A stretch of 64,000 nucleotides of DNA, taken from positions 228,371 through 292,370 of the forward strand of contig NZ_LNYG01000012.1 in NCBI RefSeq assembly GCF_001467745.1. The letters are read 5' to 3'. Each line of letters starts with the position of its first letter. Position 1 is the stretch's first letter. The position numbers and the translations under genes were made by a program. Under the pieces are notes generated by a model, which was given only the letters and a program-made list of their open reading frames with translations, searched no databases and was not told where the DNA came from. This document shows, piece after piece, positions 48,102 through 56,747 of this stretch. The DNA comes from Legionella jamestowniensis. Lineage in GTDB: Bacteria; Pseudomonadota; Gammaproteobacteria; Legionellales; Legionellaceae.

Positions 48102-48683
48102 GTGAGTTGTGGGGGTAGAAGAGTAGGAGCAGGACGTCCCGCAGGCAGTAATAAATATGGCGAAGCGACAAAAACCATTCGTGTTCCCATTTCACGTATT
48201 CATGAAATCAAGCACTACTTGCTAGAGCAACCCAGAGGCATTCCCCTTATAGCTCAAAAGTTCGAGCAGGTTTCCCCCTCTCCGGCTGATGATTATATCG
48301 AATCTTATCTCGATTTAAACAAACATTTAATAAAACACCCTGCTTCCACCTTCTTTGCGTGCAGCACTTTTAATTTATCAACTGACTCGTTAGGGACTAA
48401 TTTGGACACCTGTATTCTAACGAAGAACCCGAGGTTTATGATACCTAATCGTCTTCTCTCAGAACATTCGAATAAAGATTCCATAGGAGTTTCTATCGTT
48501 TTACCGGAGCGAATTTCCGCATGTGCCAAAATATTTAAACTTCCCAAGTTTAAAACAGAATCTGTCTTGCAGGACATTGAAATTAATAAACATTCATTAC
48601 AAACCATTGCCGATGAATTAGAGGTGAATGTGGATTGGCTTTTGGGAAAGAAACTCAAAAAACCACTAGAAGAACCCTTCTAG
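48102..48683 (+). pseudogene. Truncated UmuD-like gene with HTH-like tail
   Basis: From a GTG at 48102 the frame gives 193 codons. Residues 4-30 (GGRRVGAGRPAGSNKYGEAT) and the block SPADDYIESYLDLNKHLIKH followed by PASTFFA match the N-terminal and middle part of UmuD-type translesion proteins. The next part, where the nucleophile Ser is expected, has lost the motif (NLSTDSLGTNLDT) and the catalytic Lys region is missing. The last 40 residues (SLQTIADELEVNVDWLLGKK) resemble an XRE-type helix-turn-helix end. It is probably a decayed chimera; a new function cannot be excluded. No umuC is nearby. The frame is open upstream to 48027. Confidence 0.6.
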
Positions 48684-48687
48684 TGGT
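48654..48687 (-). terminator. Terminator of the Gln/Gly-rich peptide gene
   Basis: ACCACTAGAAG (48662-48672) pairs perfectly with CTTCTAGTGGT (48677-48687). On the minus strand TTTTTGAG follows the stem, so it ends the small gene at 48696-48869. It overlaps the last codons of the UmuD-like frame. Confidence 0.75.
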
Positions 48688-48695
48688 GTAAGAAA

Positions 48696-48869
48696 TTAAC
48701 GTTGGTATCGACCTGGTTGGTCTTTCTTTTCACCTTGTCCAGGTTGATGACCTTGTTTTTGACCACCTTGGCCAGGGGCTTGTTTCCGTTCATCGGGATT
48801 TTGTCCCATATTGCGGCCACCTTGACCTTGCTGGTTTTGATTCATGCGTTCTTTATCGTCCCTGTTCAT
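48696..48869 (-). CDS. Small Gln/Gly-rich hydrophilic protein
   Basis: A 57-aa ORF starting MNRDDKERMNQNQQGQGG and ending QPGQGEKKDQPGRYQR. It has a strong ribosome-binding site (AAAGGAGATAATC) and a terminator 9 bp after the stop, both signs of a real gene. The composition (Gln, Gly, Lys, Asp; no Cys or hydrophobic run) is like small stress-related hydrophilic proteins. Function unknown. Confidence 0.7.
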   Translation of the reverse strand: MNRDDKERMNQNQQGQGGRNMGQNPDERKQAPGQGGQKQGHQPGQGEKKDQPGRYQR

Positions 48870-48965
48870 GATTATCTCCTTTTATTGATAGGGTGAATCA
48901 AGTATAGAACAGAAAAAATAAACTGTTAGAAGAAAACAGGAAGATAGTTCAAATAAATAGTACGA

Positions 48966-49271
48966 GTGAAAAAAATTAAATCCCATCTTTTCTTTTTGTT
49001 TACCCTAATAAGGGCTTTTAAAGCGGTTGAAAATAACTATTTTTGCTATTCTATAATCGTGATTAGAAATCTTGCACGGCTAATACTTCAAGCAAGGGAC
49101 TCAAAAGAGAGTATGGTGAGCATGCTTTTCAAGGTAAAAGAAGCCTAAAATACTTTCGGTGAACCCACGTTAAGCGATGAACCGCTGCAAGATCTAACCC
49201 ACCATCTTATATACCAAAACCCTGGGATGAGATGTTTTCTTGAATTTGTGACAAAAAAAGGGGGTGTCTAG
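48966..49271 (+). pseudogene. Possible decayed ORF with one in-frame stop
   Basis: From a GTG at 48966 the frame runs to TAA at 49146 and, in the same frame, goes on with NTFGEPTLSDEPLQDLTHHL to 49271. The second part has protein-like composition. TAA may have been CAA. No ribosome-binding site is clear and I do not recognise it. Otherwise the 485-bp gap 48870-49354 is empty. Confidence 0.25.
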
Positions 49272-49354
49272 CTCCAATTATTCCCCTATGTTTGATTAGT
49301 AATATACAACACGATATATTCATCCAAGTTAAATCTAAGTAACTATTCTGCAAC

Positions 49355-49651
49355 ATGCCTGAAAAAATCTATTGGGTTTATATTTTGCGCTGTAGCAATC
49401 AAAGCTATTACACAGGATATACAGATAATCTTGAAAAACGGTTTTTAGAACACCTTACAGGCAAAGGAAGTAAATATACGAGAAGCTTCAAACCTCTCTC
49501 AATTGCTCAAAGCTGGGAAATAAAGGGCAATAAAAGAAAGGCTATGCGCATTGAACGTTATATCAAAACACTTTCAAAAACACAAAAAGAGGAACTTGTT
49601 CAAAACCCAAATTCTAAACTCTTAATTAATATGCTATCCAATGAATTTTAG
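49355..49651 (+). CDS. GIY-YIG nuclease family protein
   Basis: A 98-aa single-domain protein of the YhbQ/UPF0213 group. It contains the motif VYILRCSNQSYYTGYTDNLE, where the family has G-x-T-x-N-x4-R, followed by KRFLEHLTGKGSKYTRSF and a conserved Glu in AMRIERYIKTL. Members may cut branched DNA, but their role is poorly known. The ATG follows a weak site (TGCAAC). Confidence 0.92.
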   Translation: MPEKIYWVYILRCSNQSYYTGYTDNLEKRFLEHLTGKGSKYTRSFKPLSIAQSWEIKGNKRKAMRIERYIKTLSKTQKEELVQNPNSKLLINMLSNEF

Positions 49652-49699
49652 AGCTTTGAATGAGAGAGGTTTTTTAATCAATAGTTAAAAGGAGATTCA

Positions 49700-50560
49700 A
49701 TGCAAACTAAGATAGAAGTAAGTAAAACAGCGAAGCCTGTTATGGCCGTCAAATATGTTACTTCTCAGCCTTCATTTTGGCAAAAAATGAGTTATGGTAA
49801 TCGCCAAACGCCTCTTGCACATAATGAGTCTGCTCGACTCTTTTTAAATGAGGAAGATATAAATAATGCCGAAAAAAGGCCAGACATTAAGCAGATTAAA
49901 ACAGTTAGCTCTCGCGAAAGATGGATTAATAAACAATATGAAAAATATATAAAAGAAAACAATTACCAACAAGTTATTATATTAGGAGCCGGATTTGATA
50001 TAAGAGCTTATAAAAAAAATATAGAAAATCAAAAGGATAAAAAAAATGCGCCTAAATATGCTCAAGTAAGATTCTGGGAAATTGATAAAGCTGAAATTTT
50101 AGATGAGAAAGAGAACATATTTAAAGGTCATGGACTCGACAAAAATGCTACTTACTTAAGAGCTGATTACACTAAAGAAGATTTTATACAAATATTAACC
50201 TCTTCGAATATTGATTTTCAGTTACCCACCCTCATTATTTGGGAGGGGAATACAATGTACTTAGAGAAGGAACAAATACTTCTGGTTATTCAGAAATTAA
50301 AATTGGCTTTCTCTGAGTTTTCTTTATTATTTGACTATTTTGAACAAAAGACTATCGATTCTTTAGCTCCCAATTCAGTATTGAAGAACTTATGGAAAAC
50401 TGGCATTAATGACATTAATGAATTTGTAAAACAAAATGATTTAATGGTATTAACTTCTCAAAACATTGGAGAACTAGAAATACACTATGGCGTAGATAAT
50501 GCTCCATGCGAACGAGCAATGCAATATTCTCTTTGTGATATAGGACAACGTCCTTTCTAA
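49700..50560 (+). CDS. LCM-type SAM-dependent methyltransferase
   Basis: A 286-aa methyltransferase of the leucine carboxyl methyltransferase/PPM group. It has SRERWINKQYEKYIKENNYQ, the SAM site VIILGAGFDIRAY, the acid residue in RFWEIDKAEILDEKE and the block LIIWEGNTMYLEKEQI. LCM1 in eukaryotes methylates protein phosphatase 2A, while bacterial members often act on small molecules. It starts behind AAAAGGAG and ends with a terminator. Its low GC content is like that of the surrounding accessory DNA. Confidence 0.85.
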   Translation: MQTKIEVSKTAKPVMAVKYVTSQPSFWQKMSYGNRQTPLAHNESARLFLNEEDINNAEKRPDIKQIKTVSSRERWINKQYEKYIKENNYQQVIILGAGFDIRAYKKNIENQKDKKNAPKYAQVRFWEIDKAEILDEKENIFKGHGLDKNATYLRADYTKEDFIQILTSSNIDFQLPTLIIWEGNTMYLEKEQILLVIQKLKLAFSEFSLLFDYFEQKTIDSLAPNSVLKNLWKTGINDINEFVKQNDLMVLTSQNIGELEIHYGVDNAPCERAMQYSLCDIGQRPF

Positions 50561-50569
50561 CCTACCTTC

Positions 50570-50599
50570 GCTACCATACAATTTTTTATGGTAGCTTTT
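50570..50599 (+). terminator. Terminator of the LCM-type methyltransferase gene
   Basis: GCTACCATA (50570-50578) pairs with TATGGTAGC (50587-50595), followed by TTTT. It begins 9 bp after the stop codon. Confidence 0.7.
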
Positions 50600-50944
50600 A
50601 AGTAATTATTTCCTTCTCAATAGTTTTGAACTAATTTAAAGCCAAATAGAACAGTACTTTGATTGCTTTAAGTTAAGAGATTCTTTGCAGAATACTCATC
50701 AAGTTCGCAGAAAAAAATTAATGAGTTGGATAAATCCCATTACAATTCTCACAATTCCATGGGTTAATTGGATCTGCCCTGAAACAATATAAAATTAAAA
50801 CTTGATGGATAGTGACCATGTCGCTCTTCATAATCAATTGGCTCAATAATAAGGATTATAATTGTTCGAGTCGCCATACTTGGGATGATTTATAAACACA
50901 ATTCTAACTATTAACTTTATATAATGTTTGACAAGCTATGCACA

Positions 50945-50973
50945 GATTTATCCACAGATTTTGTGGATAAATC
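50945..50973. other. Palindrome of two consensus DnaA boxes
   Basis: GATTTATCCACA (50945-50956) and TGTGGATAAATC (50962-50973) form a perfect 12-bp inverted repeat around GATTT. Each arm contains TTATCCACA, the strict DnaA box. A further partial box (TATCCACA) lies near 51078. The gap 50561-51202 has no gene that I can support. Confidence 0.6.
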
Positions 50974-51202
50974 AATGGAAGAATTGTTCTTGTATCAAGA
51001 ATAAGAGTCCTTGCCAGCAAAGGAGTTTAATTAATATTGAAAGAATGTATTGAGAAATTAATGCTAAAATTTAAGATAAATATCCACAAGATGTGGTGAG
51101 AATAAAAAACGTAACTGCGGACAGACATATTAACAAATAAATTCTAAAAAAACAGTCTTGACGTTCAAGTATTTTTAGAAACTTATTTTTATCTCAGGCA
51201 AT

Positions 51203-51780
51203 CTAGTCTAAAAAAGAACCTTCTGATTGATTCAAACTTGCTCTGCTCGAAAATGAATACCTTTTAAAGGCTGTGATTTCACTTTGCCGTAAGGCATCTG
51301 AAGCACCGACCCGACAATAGATTTGTTCGTCTAACCATGCTTTTTCATCGGTCAGTTGGTCCTTAGGAATAATGGACCACCCACATTTTGGCAGTCTGCC
51401 TGTCCCATCTGACCAACGATAATTTCTTAAATTGAGTAAGTCCTTTTTTATCAAATGCTGCATTTTCAGGTTTTTTTGCTTCGACTTTTGATTTTAATTC
51501 TTCAAAAGCTCCTTGTCCCTGCAAGAGAAGATTAATGTAGCCCAACAATCGACAATGGCCCGATGCCCTTCATAGAAATAACCCAATTTAAAGTTTAAGT
51601 ATTCTAATTTGCTGCTTTCGTATCCCCTATTGCGCCAATCAATTATTTACACTCCAGCACCGAATAAGTCCATTCATCGCTCCTGAATAGCTTTATCAAC
51701 CTTATCAGAAGGATATTCTACTTTTACTTGCCCTGAATGCCCTATTGAAAATCGAGGGTAATATATCATTCGAAACCTCT
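51203..51780 (-). pseudogene. Broken 3'-5' exonuclease gene
   Basis: Frames on the minus strand give IDWRNRGYESSKLEYLNF, then KLGYFYEGHRA and IVDC, where exonucleases have the HRAxxDC motif, then LLLQGQGAFEELKSK and, in another frame, KDLLNLRNYRWSDGTGRLPK and DQLTDEKAWLDEQIYCR, the C-terminal part of this DEDDh family. Frameshifts and stops break it; the first motif is lost. It is the second dead exonuclease in 6 kb. Confidence 0.7.
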
Positions 51781-52052
51781 GACATTACGTACTGTAAATA
51801 AACATTTTTAATCGAAATTAAGTTAGTCTTTTGAAAATTATGTATTTTTTACCCTGTTTTTTTATATTTGACTGCGTTTAGAGTGAGGAGTATTTGTCAA
51901 AAAAAGGTTCAAAGGTCTAAAATTAGAAAATGAAGGGCTATTTTTTAAGCTTATGTTTTAGCGAAGGAGTTAAAAAAAATCGCTCAAAGTAGGAGTATAA
52001 CACTCAAAAAGTATGGATACTTCAATCGTTATGGATAGCGTAAGGAGGAAGC

Positions 52053-52232
52053 ATGTTAGGATGGGCATTAACTTTCTTAATTATTGCACTCATTGCAGCT
52101 GCTTTTGGATTTGGTGGTATAGCTTCAGCAGCAGCCGGTATAGCAAAAGTGTTGTTTTTCATATTCCTGGTTATCTTTGTTGTTCTATTGATAATGGGAT
52201 TAGTGGGTAGAGGACCCCCACCTCCAGTTTAA
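52053..52232 (+). CDS. DUF1328 small membrane protein
   Basis: A 59-aa protein with two membrane segments: [20 protein letters not shown] and [19 protein letters not shown]. This pattern, with [14 protein letters not shown] between them, is the DUF1328/YtjA family, often induced by stress. The ATG follows AGGAGGAAGC, and a strong terminator lies 18 bp after the stop. Function unknown. Confidence 0.9.
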   Translation: MLGWALTFLIIALIAAAFGFGGIASAAAGIAKVLFFIFLVIFVVLLIMGLVGRGPPPPV

Positions 52233-52249
52233 CTATTTAATCCCTAACT

Positions 52250-52285
52250 AGACCCTAGGTATTTGCCTAGGGTCTTTACTTTTAA
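52250..52285 (+). terminator. Terminator of the DUF1328 gene
   Basis: AGACCCTAGG (52250-52259) pairs with CCTAGGGTCT (52266-52275), followed by TTACTTTT. Confidence 0.85.
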
Positions 52286-52372
52286 TAATCGCCTTTCAAG
52301 TTGAAAATTTAAATAAAGTTTTTTTGCGATGTGCCGTTAAAAAGATCACCAGTACTAAAAATTGGAATCATC

Positions 52373-53092
52373 ATGAGAAGCTTAATTATAATAATAATGA
52401 TGACGACAGTTACCACTGCCTGGTCGTATACACGTTACGGAGAAACTTTATGCAACCATCCCGATTTTTTCTGCATCCAAATTAAATCAGGTCAAACCTG
52501 GAGTAATTTGTTCCCTAATAGTGAAGCTAGAGATATCATCAAACGAATTAACCGCATGAATATTCGTCTTCGTCCAGGAATAACCATTGCAATTCCCAAA
52601 AACCTTGATCGTATTACCATTTATGACGTTTCCCCTTTCCCTCGTTACATTGAATCGGATGGGGAAAAAACGATTTATGTCAGTCAGGAAAAACTGGCCT
52701 GGGGGGCTTACGATGAAGATGGGGAACTTTTATGGTGGGGTCCAATTTCTTCAGGAATTGATCAATGTCGGGTCGTAGGAGGCTGTTCTACGCCTACTGG
52801 TTCGTATCGAATTATTCGAAAACAAGATATTGATTGCGTCTCTACTGCTTTCCCTAGACGTTCTGATGGAAACCACGGCGGTGCTGAAATGCCATTTTGC
52901 ATGCACTTTTTCCGTGGCTATGCGCTTCATGGTAGTGAAGAAGTACCAGGCTATCGTGCTAGTCATGGTTGTATACGTCTTTTTACTGAAGACGCACGCT
53001 GGCTCAATGAAGAGTTTGTTGATATTCCCGGCGGTGGTATTAAAGGAACGCGGGTAATTATTGGTGGTATTAATGATAAATCTTTAGAATAA
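52373..53092 (+). CDS. L,D-transpeptidase (YkuD)
   Basis: A 239-aa exported enzyme that cross-links peptidoglycan or attaches proteins to it. A signal peptide (SLIIIIMMTTVTTAWS) is followed by a LysM-like segment (CIQIKSGQTWSNLFPN, LRPGITIAIPKN) and the YkuD domain with the active site HGSEEVPGYRASHGCIRL, including the catalytic Cys. The ATG at 52373 is chosen since it begins the signal peptide; the frame is open from a GTG at 52331. Confidence 0.93.
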   Translation: MRSLIIIIMMTTVTTAWSYTRYGETLCNHPDFFCIQIKSGQTWSNLFPNSEARDIIKRINRMNIRLRPGITIAIPKNLDRITIYDVSPFPRYIESDGEKTIYVSQEKLAWGAYDEDGELLWWGPISSGIDQCRVVGGCSTPTGSYRIIRKQDIDCVSTAFPRRSDGNHGGAEMPFCMHFFRGYALHGSEEVPGYRASHGCIRLFTEDARWLNEEFVDIPGGGIKGTRVIIGGINDKSLE

Positions 53093-53149
53093 ATAATGAT
53101 TCCAAATCCAGAAACAGTAGGATCAAATTATCAACATCCTATTTAAACT

Positions 53150-55228
53150 CTAAAAAGGCGTGGATTTAAGTGGGGTAGGAGGTGGCGGAGCCCGTTTCAA
53201 ATCTGGTTTTTCCTCGTTTGTTTCAGTGGGCAGTGTCTCTTCTTGTTGTCGCTTCTCTGGTGATGTAATTTCCATGGAAGATTTTACGGGTTTACCCATT
53301 TTATCTACCATCGTAGCCGAGGAAGAACACTGACGTTTTTCCTCAATGCCATTATATAGATCATATAAAGAAAAAAGACGTCCATTACTTAATGCACCAT
53401 GATACTCACGCAAACTCACCCTTTTCCCATTCAGGTTATCAAGTAACGCTTGGGCAGCCTCTTTTTTATCATCCTTTGAAAAACCAAGCTTAAGGCGGCT
53501 GTGATAATCTGCTTCTTTATCGCGATGATTGATGTAGGTTTCCAAAGCTTTTTTAAGGAACATGGTTTGAACATCGGGCTCACATTTATGACGAATGAAT
53601 AGTGATAATAATGAATTTTCTTGAATATCATTCATTGATAAATCGGTTTTAGGTAATAATTTAGGAATTAAATTAGTATGGCCACCTTGGCAAGCACTGA
53701 TTAAAGGGGTAACTCCATCGGTAGATCTTAAATTGCAATCTGCCGAACGCTCAAGCAAGAGATCCACCATGGCAACATTGCCTTTAAAAGCAGCCATATG
53801 CAAGGCACTACGTTTAGTAAAATTTACTTGGTTACAATTCACTCCTCTATCAAGAAGTGTTTTTAGCAAATTCTCTTTTCCACTTAATGCAGCACCAATT
53901 AGAGGTGAAATTCCTTCATTCAGGTCAGCACCATTTTTAAGGAGCAAATCAACCATTGTTTCATTGCCAGCAGTACAAGCATGAAACAGCGCAGTAAAAT
54001 TTGCTTTATCAACGTCGTTAATACTCTCTTTTTTAGTAGCGATTAATTGATTAAAAAAAGCGACTGCAGCATCACTATCATTCGTACCCGCTACTGCTAG
54101 ATTAAAGTATGGCATGTCAAACGACGCTTCCAGGGCGGCACCAAAACGGGGGTGACTCGAAAGCTTGTCAATTAGAGCAAAATTCTGACTTTGCGCAGCC
54201 ATAAGGAATGGATGAGCAATGAACTTATTGGCATTCAATTTAGCAGAGGCTTCAGGATTATTTAATAGGAAATCAACAGCCTCTTCTGACCCATGAAAAC
54301 AAGCAATCTCCAAAGGTGTAAGTCTTCCTGCATCAGTCTGATTGACATCAATTTTTGTAAAGTCCATTTTCTTTAAGGCATCAATATCGTTGTGGATTAT
54401 CGCATGGTGCATCAGCGTTCTACCTGCTTTATCCGGAGTTAAACTCGATGAGAAATTTTTTACCTGCAGGGGTTCAAGCAATAATTTTTTTGAAGGATTA
54501 GTAAAAATATCGGTTGTTAGGACTAATTCTTTGCCTCCTGTAAACCTGCTATGCCAAGGCATTTTATTCCAGAAGCTATCATTATTTAACTTTTCGGCAA
54601 GCTGCTTACTACTAAAAATTTTTCCATAGTCACTTAGATAATTAGTATCAATGAGTTCAAATTGATTTTCCCCAACCACACGGGCAGCTACGGTGTGATT
54701 ATTCGCCGAAAAAAGAATGGCAGTCTCTGTTTTCCCATTTAATTGTTGGCTCACTGCATTAAGGTGGGCAGTTAATTTCCCCAAGGTGTATTGGTTGGTA
54801 GCATGAAAGGCTCGAACTAATCCACCCTTTTTTTCAAGCTCTTTAGATTGAAGATAAGTTGAAACTGGCACTGTTGATGTCTGTTGCAGGTTTTTCTCAA
54901 ATGCTTCTGCAGCAACCAGAGGATTAAGATAAGCGGCAACTCCCTCAAAAAATGCAGGAATTTCAAGAAGCTTTTTTTGTTCTTCACTCAAAGGTTGTGA
55001 AGGGTTGTTTTTTACATAAGTCCTGACCTCATCCACTTCCTTTTTAAGCGCTTCAGGATTGTTCGCAAATTTATCAAGAAAATTTAACCGAGTATTAAAT
55101 TCATGCAATTGATTACTGGCAACCGCTTGTACCCACATCGTGGAAAAACCGTGACATAATCCTTCTGCGGTAATAAATTTTTCATAACCAAAGGCATGAC
55201 TAAGGCGAATTAACTGCTGATGGTTCAT
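53150..55228 (-). CDS. Ankyrin-repeat protein with N-terminal C58-like protease domain, candidate effector
   Basis: A 692-aa protein. The N-terminal 250 residues resemble a papain-like YopT/C58 protease: Cys25 in AEGLCHGFSTMWVQ, His178 in SANNHTVAARV and Asp194/Asn196 in FELIDTNYLSDYG. Ankyrin repeats cover about 275-530 (DKAGRTLMHHAIIHNDIDAL, GRLTPLEIACFHGSEEAVDF, KRSALHMAAFKGNVAMVDLL, GVTPLISACQGGHTNLI). The C-terminus is acidic and proline-rich (KRQQEETLPTETNEEKPD; APPPPTPLKS), fitting a Dot/Icm signal. AnkH of L. pneumophila also joins ankyrin repeats with a protease-like fold, but in another order. Host-targeted function is inferred. Confidence 0.8.
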   Translation of the reverse strand: MNHQQLIRLSHAFGYEKFITAEGLCHGFSTMWVQAVASNQLHEFNTRLNFLDKFANNPEALKKEVDEVRTYVKNNPSQPLSEEQKKLLEIPAFFEGVAAYLNPLVAAEAFEKNLQQTSTVPVSTYLQSKELEKKGGLVRAFHATNQYTLGKLTAHLNAVSQQLNGKTETAILFSANNHTVAARVVGENQFELIDTNYLSDYGKIFSSKQLAEKLNNDSFWNKMPWHSRFTGGKELVLTTDIFTNPSKKLLLEPLQVKNFSSSLTPDKAGRTLMHHAIIHNDIDALKKMDFTKIDVNQTDAGRLTPLEIACFHGSEEAVDFLLNNPEASAKLNANKFIAHPFLMAAQSQNFALIDKLSSHPRFGAALEASFDMPYFNLAVAGTNDSDAAVAFFNQLIATKKESINDVDKANFTALFHACTAGNETMVDLLLKNGADLNEGISPLIGAALSGKENLLKTLLDRGVNCNQVNFTKRSALHMAAFKGNVAMVDLLLERSADCNLRSTDGVTPLISACQGGHTNLIPKLLPKTDLSMNDIQENSLLSLFIRHKCEPDVQTMFLKKALETYINHRDKEADYHSRLKLGFSKDDKKEAAQALLDNLNGKRVSLREYHGALSNGRLFSLYDLYNGIEEKRQCSSSATMVDKMGKPVKSSMEITSPEKRQQEETLPTETNEEKPDLKRAPPPPTPLKSTPF

Positions 55229-55401
55229 TATTCTCGCTTAATCACAAACATTTTTAAGATATAGACTATTTAACTCAGCATTACCAAAAAAATGCGCTTT
55301 ATAAGTACAAGAAAGGTAGTCTGGTTGTCTGCCTTAGCGACAACCAAGCTGTTACCTTAGATAAACCAAGGAATAGAGGAAAATTAATATCAAAGGCTCT
55401 G

Positions 55402-56166
55402 TTAACGCTTAGGTTGCTTCTTTGTCTGATCCTTAGCGTCTAGTGAACCTAGAAACTGCTCAACTTCTTTAGGAGATAATTCCAAACACTGCCCTCTAGC
55501 CAAAAAGCGGGGCATGGCCAGATTACCATAACGAATGCGAATTAAACGACTTACTTCGACCCCTTGAGACTGCCATAAACGTCTGACTTCCCTATTTCTT
55601 CCCTCCGTTAGGGTAACGTGATACCAGGAATTAGCCCCTTCCCCACCTCGAAATTCAATTTTTTTAAACTGAGCGGGGCCATCCTCTAATTCAACCCCTT
55701 TTAGCATTGCATTAATGGCTTCCTGAGAAACTTGCCCATGAATCCGTACTGCATATTCTCTTTCCAAACCAAATTTAGGATGCATTAACCGATTTGCCAG
55801 TTCCCCATCATTTGTAAAAATTAATAACCCTGAGGTATTTATATCAAGACGGCCAACCTGAACCCATCGGCCGTGTTTAAGATACGGCAAATTGTCAAAC
55901 ACCGTTTTACTGTGTTTTGGGTCTTGCCTGCTAGAGATTTCGCCAATTGGTTTGTGGTACATTAAAATTCTGGTCTTTTCTTGTAGTTTTAATGGATTTT
56001 GTATTAATCGCCCTTTTACCATGAGTTTGTCATGAGGACCTGCTGTATCACCCAATTTAGCAACAACACCATTTAATTGGACGAATCCTTGTTCTATCCA
56101 ACGCTCCATTTCCCGCCGAGAGCCAAACCCGGCTTGACTCAATAATTTTTGTAATCGTTCTTTCAT
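55402..56166 (-). CDS. rluB: 23S rRNA pseudouridine synthase B
   Basis: A 254-aa enzyme that makes pseudouridine 2605 in 23S rRNA. It has an S4 domain (RLQKLLSQAGFGSRREMERW) and the catalytic block GRLDINTSGLLIFTNDGELA with the active Asp, and ends with TEGRNREVRRLWQSQGVEVS. The ATG at 56166 overlaps the scpB stop as ATGA; the frame is open four codons further. Last gene of the trpS-scpA-scpB-rluB run. Confidence 0.95.
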   Translation of the reverse strand: MKERLQKLLSQAGFGSRREMERWIEQGFVQLNGVVAKLGDTAGPHDKLMVKGRLIQNPLKLQEKTRILMYHKPIGEISSRQDPKHSKTVFDNLPYLKHGRWVQVGRLDINTSGLLIFTNDGELANRLMHPKFGLEREYAVRIHGQVSQEAINAMLKGVELEDGPAQFKKIEFRGGEGANSWYHVTLTEGRNREVRRLWQSQGVEVSRLIRIRYGNLAMPRFLARGQCLELSPKEVEQFLGSLDAKDQTKKQPKR

Positions 56167-56747
56167 TCTTCTATACACTCTTCTAAATGTTGCTCAGCAG
56201 GTACTGGTTCAGGTGACACTAAGGAATCAGTGATCTCACGTAAAGATGGCAGTTCATTAAGACTTTGTAAATTAAAATAATTTAAAAAGGTTTTGGTAGT
56301 TACATAAACTGCTGGTTTGCCAGGGACATCACGATACCCCGCTACCCGAATCCATTCCCTTTCAATCATCGTTTTCAAAATAGAGCTACTGACAGCTACC
56401 CCACGAATATCTTCAATATCAGCACGAGTGACCGGTTGTCTGTAAGCAATAATAGCCAATGTTTCCAACAAAGCACGCGAATATTTAGCTGGTTTTTCCG
56501 TATATAAACGGCTAATCCAGGTACTGTATTTTGGCTTTGTTTGTAAACAATAACCACTTGCCAATAACTTTAACTCGATAGCACTGTTTTCATAATCATT
56601 CCCCAACTCCGACAGTGCAGTTTTTAACTGGTCGATACTTGGTTTTTCCCATTCATCAAAAACGGCCTGGAGTTTCTCAAGACTTAAGGGTTCGTTGCTA
56701 TGCATGAGTAAAGCTTCTACAATTCGTTTAAGCTCATCGTTATTCAT
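56163..56747 (-). CDS. scpB: Segregation and condensation protein B
   Basis: A 194-aa subunit of the SMC-ScpAB condensin. Two winged-helix parts are visible (RIVEALLMHSNEPLSLEKL; ALLETLAIIAYRQPVTRADI followed by EDIRGVAVSS). It overlaps scpA by 8 bp and rluB by 4 bp. ScpAB with SMC, or with MukBEF absent, compacts the chromosome. Confidence 0.95.
   Translation of the reverse strand: MNNDELKRIVEALLMHSNEPLSLEKLQAVFDEWEKPSIDQLKTALSELGNDYENSAIELKLLASGYCLQTKPKYSTWISRLYTEKPAKYSRALLETLAIIAYRQPVTRADIEDIRGVAVSSSILKTMIEREWIRVAGYRDVPGKPAVYVTTKTFLNYFNLQSLNELPSLREITDSLVSPEPVPAEQHLEECIEE

Noticed and set aside
52013-52210. 65-aa ORF starting at 52013
   Set aside because: It is out of frame with the DUF1328 gene at 52053, which has AGGAGG and two clear membrane segments.
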